Origin: Nissolia schottii
Lineage: Eukaryota; Streptophyta; Magnoliopsida; Fabales; Fabaceae
Direction: 5' to 3'
DNA length: 64,000 nt
NCBI GenBank assembly: GCA_003254905.1
Contig: QANU01019398.1
Location: 1 to 64,000, forward strand
The notes below the pieces were generated by a model. The model saw only the letters and a list, made by a program, of their open reading frames with translations, did no database searches and was not told the origin of the DNA. Shown here in pieces: positions 1 to 13,700 of this stretch. The position numbers and the translations under genes were made by a program. Within the stretch, counting starts at the first letter, position 1, and each line of letters opens with the position of its first letter.

Positions 1-555
1 TTTCAAAACGAGGATATTTTGGTAATTTCTTTGACTAGTCGTGTCAAAAGAGAAAAAAATCCTATTAGCGAAGATAAATTTGTCAAAATATGATTTTGGC
101 ATTTATATGTCATAAATTTTGAATCTAGATTTTACACAAAAAGCCAAGGAAAAAAATAAAGTCTAGACAACACAGGCCTCGTCATGGCATGAATTCATGA
201 AAAAATAAGTAAAAAAAGTAAATTAACTTAATAACCAACATTTGAAATTCACTGAACCACACAGATAAAACAAAATCTATTTTAAATTCTACTTTTACAT
301 AACTGATTCTCAATAAAATTAATTATATCAAAATTGATTTTAGTTTAGCTAATTTTTAAAAAAAAATTAATTTATGTCCATTATCTCATCAAAAAATGAT
401 TGACAAAAAATACTAAATTTTCACTTTTTCTAAAATCAATTCAAAAATAATTGACAACCACTCCTAACTAGAAACCAAAGATGTAAAGGGGACAGAATTG
501 ATTTTGGTGCCTCAAAATTAGTTCCATAGGAGCTCCACTAAATACAAATGGGAAA
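1..555. other. AT-rich intergenic DNA
   Basis: No ORF, RNA gene or recognisable transposon was seen. The stretch is strongly AT-rich, with many A and T runs, and lies downstream of the 3' end of the minus-strand NRPE1 gene. Confidence 0.5.
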
Positions 556-890
556 TGTGAAATACTCATTTCGGTCCTTGAAAATATAAGTCTGAATACT
601 TTGGTCATTTAAATTTAAAATCTAACTTCTTAATATTGAAATTGTAAATTTTAAGTCATATTAGTCCCTCAGTTCATTATCATTATTGTATTATCACAAT
701 TTTATTGATTTATCACATTCTCATTTAATGCAAAAAATTAGTAACAATTGGACAATATAATAATGATAATGAATTAAGGAATTAATTTGATCTACAACTT
801 ACAATTTTAAGGATTAAAAAAATCAAAATTTAAATTTCAACAACCAAAATAACTCAAACTTACACTTTCAGATACCAAAATAAACATTAT
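556..890. repeat. MITE-like foldback element
   Basis: The left arm (about 558-660, containing TTTCGGTCCTTGAAAATA) and the reverse complement of the right arm (about 785-890) align over most of their length with scattered mismatches. The similarity continues inward: ATTATCATTATTGTATTAT on the left matches the reverse complement of a motif near 750-770. The whole unit therefore folds into one long imperfect hairpin of roughly 330 bp. No transposase is encoded. Its superfamily is unknown, and no clear target duplication was identified. Confidence 0.55.
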
Positions 891-1413
891 CCCAAAAACC
901 AAACATGCACCAAGAAAATTTTAGACTAGGTAGCCCTTTCACCCAGAAATCAACAATATTTTCCTTTAACTTTAAAGCTTACTAAACAAAGTGATTTCAA
1001 TGCCAAACCATATGAGAAAAGAACAGGGAGAATACAGCCAAGAAATTTACGAGTTTCATAACTGTGAATGTCATGAAACCTATTCAAAGAATAATATCAA
1101 AGAACTGATACATGAGATTAGAAGGCTGCGATCCTGGTACATGGGTTTCTGAACAGGCGTCAGATGAAATTTAAGGTCTTATAAAATGGACGGTATAGTT
1201 TGCCACGCACATCACTTGCTGTTGACATTCAAACATTAATTAAATATTCACATCTGAGTGTGTGTGCGCTATCATCATTCACGCGCTAAAAACAAATTAA
1301 CATTTAGGTGTCAAGACAGTCAAAGAAAAGGAAACCAGTTTCCTACAGGAAAATTGCTTGGGTGTGCCTCAACTGTGCCTTCTCTGTACAATATTATGGA
1401 GTGTTCTCATCTT
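891..1413 (-). other. 3' flank and probable 3' UTR of NRPE1
   Basis: This lies directly downstream of the NRPE1 stop codon (minus strand). There is no competing ORF with family support and no clean AATAAA signal was recognised, so the transcript end is not placed. Confidence 0.4.
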
Positions 1414-1710
1414 CTACTCATTTGTTTCCGGCATGCCTGGAGTTTGGGCCGGTTCTGTTGGCCCTGGAGTTAATGCCGGTTCTGTCTGCCCTGGAGTTGA
1501 GGCTGGTTCCGTCAGCCCTGGAGTTGAGGCCAGGTCTCCCCTTGGACGAGGTTTCCTGAAATACTTGCCGATGAACGATTCAGCAATGTCTGGATACTTC
1601 TTCTTTACAAAGTTATCAAGGCACTTGCGATAGGAAAAGTCTTCACTTCGACCATCCTTCAAAACCACATGAAAGCATCTGCTATCCTGAAAGTTGCTGT
1701 GTCTGCTGAT
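1414..1710 (-). other. Last NRPE1 exon: DeCL domain end and TPG-rich tail
   Basis: The exon completes the DeCL (defective chloroplasts and leaves) domain begun in exon 2151-2037. Visible DeCL hallmarks are RCFHVVLKDG, DFSYRKCLDNF and KKYPDIAESFIGKYF, followed by KPRPRG. After the domain come about four copies of an eight-residue unit close to TPGxTEPA, ending at the stop. The tail is presumably disordered. In Arabidopsis NRPE1 this position holds a QS-rich tail, so the composition here differs. Confidence 0.85.
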
Positions 1711-4700
1711 CTGTAAAAGTCGTCTCAGTATTAATTACAGGAAAGCATAAACAAACAGACATTAATATTCTCAAGTGTCAACACCTCTCATTATTATACA
1801 CAAATGTATACATAAATGCATAGCATATGCCTAATACTGACTGATAAAAAGATATTTCAGGAGATGTACCAAAGAAAGAAAGAAAAAAGATACTTAAGGA
1901 GAGAAATAAACCATCATTTAGTTCATATTCAGGATGTTTTGGCAAAGAACTGGTTTAGGCAGGTCAACTACGATGAAATCACTTGTAAATTTAACAGAAA
2001 GCTTAAAAAGCCTACAAAAGGGAAGTGGTGGGATACCATGACATGATCAATTCCTGAACCCATTTTACTCTCTTTATCTGGATGGTGTTCAAAGACATTC
2101 TCAAGTATAAAAAGTTGATCTTCAGCTGGCAGAGGATCCCCATCATTGTACCTTCACAGAGGAATTTATGATTAGAAAATTAAGATTAAAAGACTGCACC
2201 TTATCACAGACAAAATTCATAAAGCAAGCAGGAAAAAAAGAATTAAATTCAGAAGGCATTGGTAGAGTACAGTAAAAAGAACGATGGAAATTGACAATTA
2301 GTGAGCTTATATCTCGAAGAAAAATAGTAAGTTGAAGCAGCTGTCATAGCAACTAGTAGCTTGCACACAGAAAAAATACAGTCAAGCAGACGCAATGGTT
2401 CCCAAAATGGTAGTAATGACACCAGCAGTTTCATATCACCTTGCAATCAATGTAGGATGAATCAGTGTGACAATGAAAAGGCTGGCTATAAAGTAAGATT
2501 AGGAATGCAGTATCAACCTTAAAGGAAGAATGATATTACAATATCTTTAGACTTGTAAACTCACAATATTAGAGAGTTTGCAGTTATGGTCACGGAGAAC
2601 TTACCCTTGTTGTTGCATGATTCGTCTGATTGACTGCATAATGGATTCAATATCCTTCAGAACATCCTGCTCCTCAGGAGTGTATATATCCAATCTCGGT
2701 CCAGGTGCTCTGGCAGGGTGACTTTTCCGGTCACCTTCAAAGCGGTTTTTCTTGAACGATTCTCTACCTCGTTTTCCCCACTGAAAATTTCTGTCACTGT
2801 CAGAATTAGCTGAAGCAACTTGCGAGTCCCATCCATGCAAACTTGGAGCTTGATTTGACTCTGTCTGAGAATTCCAAGCTTGGCCTTCCGTGGACTTGGG
2901 TCTCCCCCAAGAGCTATTGTCAACGGGCCTCTTGGCATCCCAATTTGAGTCTTCTTGCATAACATCAGCTCCAACCTCTGGTGCAGCTTTCAATATTCCA
3001 GACTTCCAAGAATCCTCTTGGGCTCCTTCCAACCCACCATCTTGGACTTGGTCATTATTTTTCCCCCAAGCTGACCAATTATTTGACCTTGTTTTTGTCT
3101 GATCTGTGTCCCATGCATTGGACCTAGCATCATTTTGAATAACATCATCTCTGTTCTTATCATCAGCTTTCCACTCAAGAGTTCTCCAAGAATCCTCTTG
3201 GGCTCTTTCCAACCCGCTAACTTCGACTTTGTCATTATTACTCCCCCAAGCTGACCAATTATTTGGCCTAGTTTTTACCTGATCTGTTTCCCAAGCACTG
3301 GACTTAGGAGCATCATTTTGAATAGCATTTTCTCTGTTCTTATCTTCAGCTTTCCACTCACAAGTTCCCCAAGAATCCTCTTGGGCTCTTTCAGACATTG
3401 TCTTTGTCTGATCTTTGACCCAAGCACTGGACTTAGGAGCATCATTTTGAATAACATCTCTGTTCTTACCTTCAGCTTTCCACTCACGAGTTCTCCAAGA
3501 ATCCTCTGGGGCTCTTTCAGACCCACCATCTTGGACTTTATCATTATTACCCCAAGATGACCAATTATTTGGCTTAGTTTTTGTCTGATCTGTTTCCCAA
3601 GCACTGGACTTAGGAGCATCATTTTGAATAACATTTTCTCTATTCTTATCTTCAGCTTTCCACTCGCGAGTTCCCCAAGAGTTCTCTTGGACTCTTTCAG
3701 ACCCACCATCTTGGACTTTATTATTATTACTCCCCCATGTTGACCAATTATTTGACCTTGTCTTTGTCTGATCTGTGTTCCAAGCACTGGACTCAGGAGC
3801 ATCATTTTGAATAAGATCTCCGCTGTTGTTATCTTCAGCTTTCCACTCACGAGCTCCCCAAGAATCCTTTAGGGCTCTTTCAGACCCACCATCTTGTGCT
3901 TCAGATATATTCTTTCCCCAGGCAGACCATTCACTTGACTTTGCTTGATTCTGATCTGTATTTGAATCCCAACCATTCGACTTGGCTTCATTCTGATTTG
4001 TATTTGCATCCCAGCCATTGGATGTTGAACCATTCAGTGGTTCACAATTCTCTTCAAAAACCGCATCAAAACCAGAGTTATGCTGTGGGGACATGCCAAA
4101 GTCCTCATCTTCCTCTTCCAATTCATCAATGTTTTCACCCAAACAAGCAATGTTTTCTTCTTCGCCATTGGTAAGGCTTCTCACCATGTGAAGAAAACTG
4201 TAAACATCCATCCCTCCAATCTCATTCGATTTTATCTGCAAAAGAAAAATTCAGTATTAAAATAATGTTTACAGAACACCAATCAGTACTACGGCCCATC
4301 AAATCTAATTATTCTGAGTATAATCAAATACTTCTTTCTCATTCCATAGGACATCAAATCTTGATCCTGTTCCAACTGCCACATGTTTACCCCAGGAACA
4401 GGAGGCAACTATGCTTGACAAAGAGTCTGTATGGCACTTCTCAGAAGCTCGCTCAAAACATTTTCGTGGTGTCTGCATAATCACATGTACAAGGTAAGAG
4501 AAAAATGATGACAAGATAGATCTCTAAATTTGAACAATTAATATGGAAGAAACTTACAAAGAGTGTTGCATCAGTAAATGGTACTTGAATGTTTAATTGA
4601 CGAGCCAGTGCTTTATATCCACTTGTATTAAAGCCAACTAAATTTCCACCACAAGTCATGCTGCTAGCTAAAAGAACGAGATGCTCTCTGAGAACACCCT

Positions 4701-7700
4701 TTGCCACCATTTTCACAGATGATGCAAGACGCTGCAAGCAGCTAGAAGAGTTAAGAGAGAAAGGAATGGTAGAGCAAAATTGTGGGGCTACTAAGAGCTG
4801 ACCATGATAAGGCTCTTTTATAAAACAAGACTCAATCATAGATGATATCTGTTGACATGGGCTCATTTGTTTATGTTGTAAATAATCTTGTCATTCTGTT
4901 GTTTTACTATTAGATAGTTACCCCAAAATAAGATATTTGAATCCCAAATTCACGGATTCCCATTGTACAATGTGCACTATAATAATGCTGAGGACAGAGA
5001 AGACAGCAAACATGTAAACATTATATTATTCTACATTTACCTGAATTGCTTGATCAAAAGTACATGATATCCCAAATAATTCCTGAATTTGTTTGATTGC
5101 ATATGGAATGGAACGTCTGGTATCAATCAAATGAAGAACAGGAAGGCAGGAGTCAAGCACAATTCTCCAAGCATCACCACTTTGTTTAACAGCTGCCTTC
5201 TCAAGAATGATGTCTAAAGCCAATTCACCATTTGGAGATTTGAAGGGGTTTTTGACCCACATGTTTGTGTCTGGATTAACCCAGGTTATATTCGCAGAGC
5301 TAATGCGAGGATCGCCTATTATTTTCATGAGAGAAAATCAGAAAGATTGCTAGAAAGAGTAAGTAATGCATCTAAATATAAATGCAACATAACATCACAG
5401 ACAAACTATAAATTAATTGCTAACAAATATTATCTAGAAAAGTAGTCAGTAAATTATATCCTAAAGAGATAAACAAAAGGAAAATCCTATTATTAATTTA
5501 TTTCAGGAGTCCCAGATATTAACATTTAACTGGTTGTAGCACAAATCCACTCAATTTGTTTTAGAACAATGCAATACATCAATCCCAGAAGCAGTGTACA
5601 CATCAGTGCCACCATAAAACAAATATGCTGCAAAATTTATACAAAGTCTTCCTTTTAATGAATCAATTACATGCAGAAAAAAGTCTTAGGTGCCAAGCAA
5701 AAGAGAATTTCAGCTAAGGTCGTCGTCCAAGTGAAACGAGAAGGCTATTTTAGAAAACTCATTTTTAAGATTGGTAAACATAAAACTATGAGTGGGTGAT
5801 TTCTATCTAAATGGTGGCAAATGTCAATTAAGTCATCTAAAATTTAATATATAGATATACAAAAATGCAGAACCAAATGAAACAGTTTATTGTCTTCCAA
5901 GTAAACCCTAAAAATAGTTAAACAAATATGCCTACCCTCAGAATATTGGGTAAATATTCTTACTGTATTAGTTGGATTTCACTTCAAGTATGAGTATGAT
6001 AGGAACCTGGAATCTAGGCACTAGAGAGGAAGACCTCTATATTATTATAAGACTCAATTCCAGTAGTGTGAAATCAGCTCATAAGGATGTACACAAGAAG
6101 AAGAAAAGGCAAAGTGAAGTCATCGGCAATTGGGAGTCCTTTTCCATCCCAAGTACAGTCAACATTTGCCACTCTCCCAAATCCCACAAAATCCTTTCCT
6201 TTGTCCACTTGCCAATGCAGTGCAAGTTAATTACTAGATGACCCCTTACTCTCATTCCTACTCTCCTAACTTGCCTTCTTTCTAAATTTCTTTCAACATA
6301 TACATTGGTCACCCTGGGTCCTATCCAAGTACTTGGCCTAAATATTAGTACAATAGGTGCATTAGATTAGTGTATAGTATCACATCAAAATATATACCAA
6401 ATGCCACATTATTCAAAGCATCATTTTCATCTTTCCCCATTCCAACATAAACCCTATAATTCCAAGATATGCATGCATACTAATTAAATGATAATAGATG
6501 CAGTGCTTCACTAAAATAAATTAGAAGGAAAATACCTTTGATAATGGTTTCAAGCAGAACCGGGCATATTATATCAGCAAAGATGTTTGCAGTTTTGTCT
6601 AAATCATCCACACCATCATCTCGCCAATGGAACATGACACATGGTGCAGAAGAATGTGAAAAGGAGCAAGACTCACTGCCAAAAAGGAACATAGATCACA
6701 TGTTAAGTTTTTAACTCCAAAGAAATTTCACTATATTGCTGTCTTCAGTGTCAAAAGGAATTTAGACTGACAGTAAACTACAATGGTAAGAAGAGAAAGC
6801 ATGAAGCTACAAAGTAAATAAAAAGGCCATGGCAATGTACAATTTTACATACATAAGCTATCATCTACCTTTTTATTATTTGCTGGGGGAAACTAACAAA
6901 ATGGAAGGTGGGAAAAAAATCTTATTTAGAACCACCTTGATATAGAAACCGTAGATTCTCCAAGTTTAATGTCATTGTCAGGAAAGACTTGAGAGGAACT
7001 TAATGGGTTGCATCACAATAATATTGAATTGATATGACCAACAGATAATATATTTGAGTTGTTCAATACATCATGATATAATTATAGATTGAATGTGATG
7101 ACAGCTTACAATCATAGGAATACACTGGAATTCCCAATTTTAACGCAAAAAAGAAGTTAAATACTTTGTCCCTGTCACATATCAAACAAATGTATACTAG
7201 GAGAGCAGAATAAGACTACTTTAATTTCCCAACAGAAATGAAATATCATTTATGCAAAATCAATAACCATTAAATGATCTTAAACCAGTGTATGACAAGA
7301 TTGAGCACTTTGCCCATTACTAATCATGAGCTAGGATTGGCCATAATTCATATGGCCATTTTATGGTCTTCCGCTAATGGTTGCTTCAGGGGAGTTGCTT
7401 TTACAAAAATGTAGAGGTTGGGCTACATTGTTTTCTCCCAGTTGTCCTCTTTGGTTTCAATGATTAGGAGGATTTTTTATCCTCCAACTGCTGAAGGTTC
7501 TCTCCTTTCTTTCAAACAAAGCTTCTTCTATTAAAAAACAAGGTAGAGCAGTTGCCATGCAGCAACTACATCAGGCAAGCATAAAATGTAAAGCAGTTTG
7601 TGAAATGGATATGGAAAGAACTGAAGATTAACCTGACATCCAATTCAGTCTTCTTAAAAACTTGACTAACTTTCTTCTTTCGATAAAAGGATTTAAGTCT

Positions 7701-10700
7701 TTCTTGGCATCTTTGGAAAACTTCATCCATATTGATCTTCAGCTTCTTCAGCATTATCTGCTGAAAAATGATATGGTCAGTTATTAAATGATAATAAGTA
7801 CAACAATTATCAAAAAACAACCAAGCCTTATCCCAGAGTGGGACCAGCAGTATAGGTCAAATGCCATTGGGCTATATATCAAAATCCAAAATTCAAAAAA
7901 TCCAATAGATTAAGTTCTTATTTAGTGGTTTCTCCTAAAAGTTTAGCTTCACTCTGCACTACTCTTTTCAATCAAACAGTCTTCCATTTGACCCATAGTT
8001 TTTCTCTTCACATGAAGAAACCACCTGAGACGGGTTTCTGTCATCCTCTCCTTGATAGGAAATACTACAAAGTTCTCCCAACTTTTTCTTAATCATATCG
8101 TTTACTTTGTATGTCCACTCATCCACAACAATGTCCTCCTAACCACCAACACCCACATTTTCTTCATTTGGCACTTTACTAATCAACATTCACTTCATAG
8201 ATCTCTTGTTACATGTCCATCAATCTATCCATCAACTTGTACGATGAATCCAATATATCAACACCATGCAACTTGTTGCATGGCAAGATCCTTATTTGTA
8301 CACCTTTAACTTTTAGACAACCATGCTCACAAAAGTGTGGGGCCTACCATATTTGGTTTTCCTCACTTCTCTCCATGATGGACCCCACACTTTTGTCAGT
8401 GTGGTTGTTAGTTGACTAAAATTTCAGCAGCACAAAAATCATTTCTGCATTTTGCCCTACTACCAAGCTATTGAACCCTGTGTCACACTAGTTATCTATA
8501 ATATACATTTATTCTGATTTGACAGGCTTATAGGCCCTAGTGTTCTAAAGATCATTAGTTTGTTTTTATTTAGCTACTAATAATCATTAAAGGTATGTAA
8601 ATTAACTGCTCTAAAATTTTAGAATTCATACATGGATGTATGTGTGAAAAAAATGGTCATATTGAAAGTAAGAAATTACATATTTTTATAATTGAATGAA
8701 GCGAACATAATGTTAAACAAATTTTTGTAAATAAAAGAGTTGCTAATTAGGTCAAATTCAGCTCATTATATTTTTATGAGTTTACCAAAAGCAAACAATT
8801 ACAGCAGAAGAGCAAGAAACATCAGTTCAAATAAGCTTTCAAACCCCACTGCATATCTGATAAAGTCAGCATATGCAAAAATCCGAGACAAAAAATTGTT
8901 GGGTCATGTTAGTTCCCTGAAGTTTATATAAAGGAAAAATTTCCAGTACAGTTGTAACAACACTAGGACATGGCTACCCTAAAGTCTAGGGTCAGCATGG
9001 TAGGAACATGTAAATATGCTCAAATAGAATATAAACATAATCCACAACCTCATTCAGATGAAGATGACCGACAAGGCCGGCATCAGGTTCAGAACTATCC
9101 TTGCGAGGTCGCTGCTGTTGATATCTGCAGATGAGAAACAAGTCACAAGAAACTTGAACATAAACACCTTATTAACATTACAAAATATCAGAGCTTGCTT
9201 AATTAATGCAAAAATATCATTTACCCCATCAAAATAAGGAGCTAAAAGAGATTATAGAAACTGCAAAAATATCCTCCATACTTGAAAGACATAAACATAC
9301 GGCATGTGAAAAAACACAACCTCATCACACAGTAGCGCACGCCCTACAGCTAAAAATAAGCTTAGCAAGAAATAGAACCCATGAAAATAAGAGTACTCAT
9401 AGTAAATCTACAAACAGACTTCTGATAAAAAAAATTCTAAATCTTACCTCCAACAAAAGTACACCAAATCATAGTAGCACATAGTTAAGAATTAGACAGA
9501 AAACTTAACTGAAGGACTAAACTATACGTTTAGGAAAGTTTACGGATCAAACAAACCATTTTTTAAGTTCACCAAAGAACCTCATAAGTAACAAGAAAAT
9601 TTCACTAACTAAAAGATGTGCAGAATACAGCAAGTTCAGCAACAAAGAATAACTTAATAGAGGAAACTTACTCAATTATGAATTCTACTGCTACATCCTT
9701 GAGACTGACTTTTCCTAGTTGATTTTTGACTAAATAAGCTGCATTTTCTCGGCAATAAAACCTCCCACAGCCACAGTCATTCAAGTACAAAATTACTCGA
9801 CGATCAACTGGTTCATTCTTAAAATTGACCTTGCAGAGTAATATTTCCTGAAGACAGAAAGTAAATTGACAAGTAAGGAAAAATTACATTTCTGAGATAT
9901 TAAAAATAAATTCCAATTATTTGTTAGGCAGAAATTATTACCTTCATCAATTCCCATGAAGAATTGCTGCTAGGACTAGCATCAAGGACTGCCTTATAAG
10001 CAGGATTTGACATAGAAGTTGCAGCTAAGACACCGACAGGCTCACCAGCAGGGAATAAATGTTGGGTTGCATCCCCAGCTTGCTTCCCATAATCAAACTG
10101 AATGATGGAATTGCTACATACATTTCTAACAGTCCCATCATAGCAAATCACAACATCCCGAAGGATGGCCATCAAGTTTTTAAACAATGTTCCAGGTTCA
10201 GATAATCCTCTTGATGAACGAACAATTATTTCTCTTGTGGAAATTGAATGCACCATCTCTTCGTAAGGATCCAAGCCGTGAAAAAAGCACCCTTTGATTA
10301 ACCCATACTCGGCAGAGGGATAGCCATCCTCATCATAATAACACTTCAAACGAAAATGAGATGCTACATCCTCAACCAAGCCCTTCGAATAGAATCTTCC
10401 TCTCTCAAAAAGCTGCTGGCCTAAGAAACCAATTTGTTGAACCACTTTGTCAATTGCTGACTTACTCTTTGAGTCAATCAAATCTCCAAGTTTGCTTGAC
10501 TTAAGAGCAAAATTAATAACAGGTCGTTGAAGATCTTGAAGATGCTTATCCAGTTGCTGTGCAACCAGCTCATTGAATATTGACCTAAGCTGATCCAACA
10601 ATGGATAAACCTTCCCAATGTTTCTATTTATACCTCTTTTGGCTGCCCTGGATATTGAAAAATCTTGTAAACCAATACTAAACCCATCAGCAAATAAGCT

Positions 10701-13700
10701 TTCCATTAAAAAGGGCTGTACTAAATCAAAGAAATTCAGTGCCTCCTTAGGACCCTTCCCAAAGAAGATTGAGGCCGCAATTTCGTTTATCATTGTTGGT
10801 AGAACATCCCTATTGAAATCAAATTCTAAGATTTCACTCTGCCTAATTAGGTATCGACCCCCAGTGCAATCAAAAGATGAAGGCAGAGCAGATTGTAACA
10901 ATTGCATGGCAGACCAATAAGAATCACCAGAATTGCCCTTGAGCAAAGAAGGCTGTGGCAAAGGAAGTGAAAGAAACATTGCCAATTGATGTGCTGCTGC
11001 TCTATTCAAAAAGCATTTCCTCACCAAAGTTTTTAGTGACAACAATGAATCAGAGGTTAGCTGGAGATTAAGATTACCGCTGTGAGAACTGAGAAGTTGT
11101 TTCTCCACAGCAAAAAGTTCCATTACCTCAGCTTTAGCAGCAAGTGACTGTGGATAAAACAAATGAACACAGTCACCATCAAAATCTGCCCCAAGGGGCC
11201 CACATATCAGAGGATTTATTTTCACTGTGTGGTCATTATGGATGTAGACAGCGAGTGCTTGTAACGAGTGCTTGTGTGTTGTAGGTGGCCGGTTAATGAA
11301 GACAATATCCCCATCCATAATTCTTCTGTGCACTATCTGACCAGGTTTAAGAAATGTGTGCCCCTTTGACCCCTCCCTCAGCGAATAAGTTGACACTCCT
11401 TCCTTGTAGGTTAGGCACAAATTCTCATCAACTAACTTCTGTAGATAGCTTAAGTTATGGATGTTAACTCGCTCCTCAAATGTTATCCTCTGTGCAACTT
11501 CAAGAGGAATTCCTATTTCATTTATCCTCTTATAGCCATCTCCAGTTATCACACTGCGTGAAGAGAAACCTGAACCCTTTCTAATAAACAAAGTCCTCAT
11601 TTTCTCTAGCCATGCTTTCGTCGAAGACTCATTGAGGTCTTTGTTGACACCATAATGTGTTTCAATGTCACGTGCAGCCTTTGAAGTACCTCTAACTTGG
11701 AGATACTGATCAACCACCGACTGCAAATCATTTGCTTCCACTTGATGAGACTCAAAGTTTGGTTCACCAGATCTAGAACTTCTGATGATTTCAACTTTTC
11801 TGAGCAATTTTCTCAGAATTGTCATGGAAGGATCCTGCAATGAAAGAAAATGTAACTTAGCAATGCGCTACAAAAGAACTTTAGGATCAAGCTACCAATT
11901 ACATTATCATTTGCTCACCGAAGACATAACGCTGACACCATCTGAAACTACTGGCACAGACAAGCAGTTTGGTGGTACGGGAAGATACTGCAGAACATAT
12001 CCATCCTGGGGAAAATATCCTTTTCCAGCAAGCTTTTTCCTGGTCTCTTGAGGCATTCTCTTGATAATTTCCATCACCTATTAGATGTTGAAGTTTGATC
12101 AGCAAATCATAAATCAAAACACAATCTCAAGATTCAACCTAAAAGATATATGGTCAATCACAATGTACTTTATGAGGAAATTTCAATCACATAGAACATG
12201 CAAATGGCAAATGAGAAATGACAACCCCAGCTGTGTGATGAAGCCAGATATTAGAATGGTGGTCCCAACAGAAATATACAGTTAAACACTACAACAAAGC
12301 TTGCCAATCGAAAAGGGCCATCCCTGAGAACATACAATTACAATTAATTATACAGGATATCTTGAAAAATGAACAAAATATTGTCAAATGCAATGAAATG
12401 CCAGATCCAGAAATGCAACCATCAGAACTATGATGTTTTCCTTTGAAGGAAGCCAAAGCATGCATTGAGGCATGACATTTTCAAAGAACATGAACAGTCA
12501 CATATAAAACAAAGAGAGAAATAAAAGAAACTAAGCATATAGAGGACTACATGAAACGGAGGATGCACAAAGAAAAAAAAAGGAAATTGCAAAACATATT
12601 ATCTAGGGAAACATAATCCAGACAACTAAAGGAACTAAACATTTTAAGCAGCACAGTAACAAGGGAAAGGAGTAGAAACTGAACCTCACAAGGAAGCAAA
12701 GCTCGGGTATGATCACCATCATAGCGATAGCCATATTTTTCTAAAAACCTCCAAAAACCATCTTGCATCTTAGACTTGGGTACCTTCAGTGCTAAGTAAT
12801 AGGCCCCATCTGTTGTTTTGACCTCCCGAATAGAAACATGTGCAGCATTAGGTTCCTAAAAAGGAAGAAATATAAGTATCAAGAACCTTTGAAATGAATA
12901 TTCATGGAAACAGCTTGTTCCCGAGTATAAGAAGTAAGCATCAATAGTAAAAACAAATCCAGCCAAATCCAATAAGAATAAACAAGTTGAAGCACAAATT
13001 CTGTACCAAGAAGAGAAAGCACAGAAAAACAAAGCAAAGCACAAAGCTCAGTTAATAAAACCATGGATAAGACCTTCATTAAATAGAGTAAAAGAAATAA
13101 AACTTACAAAGCACAATTAGGAGAAGTGTAGTGATGTAAAAATTTTACTCTTCACAATTAGTGTTCAGTGAATCCTGCAACCTTAGATCAATTCTTGTTG
13201 ACATGTTTTGCAGTTTTTGAGAAAAAGAAGGAAACTAAATCTTTGTAGCAGTGTGCTGCCTATGCCATTGTTTGATGTATTAGGTTGGAGCATTTTTCTG
13301 ATTGGATAAAATAACAAATATATTTAGATGAAGAAAAAAGGGTAAATTACATTGACCCCCTGCCAGATCATTAAAATGGGTTTTAATATAAAATAGGTGT
13401 AATGTTGAAATAGTTGACAGCTTCTGATTGACAAGACAGAAGATTGCACCGCCATCTCAATAGGCAACTATATCCATCATAGCTTGTACCATGATCAAGC
13501 AGGAAAATTATTTTACTTTTACTCGTCAACATGTCCGTTTGTGCGCTTCGGGGGGAAAAAAAAGCAATTACACTTCCCCATTGTTTGAATGATGAGAGAA
13601 AATGGGAGTAAAGAAATAGAGAGAAGAGAAACAAAGAGAAAAGTCAATTGTCTCTCCTATATCTTGGATGAAGTGAAGATGAAGAAAAAGAAAATATGAA

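Noticed and set aside
3275-3850. Open frame of 191 codons on the minus strand inside NRPE1 exon 15
   Set aside because: It is an alternative frame of the WG repeats; the repeat structure keeps a second frame open. The main frame carries the conserved WG text and splices in phase.
12547-12768. Separate 73-codon minus-strand ORF
   Set aside because: It is coding exon 5 of NRPE1 read through its donor into the intron. The spliced join at 12685 gives the conserved text.
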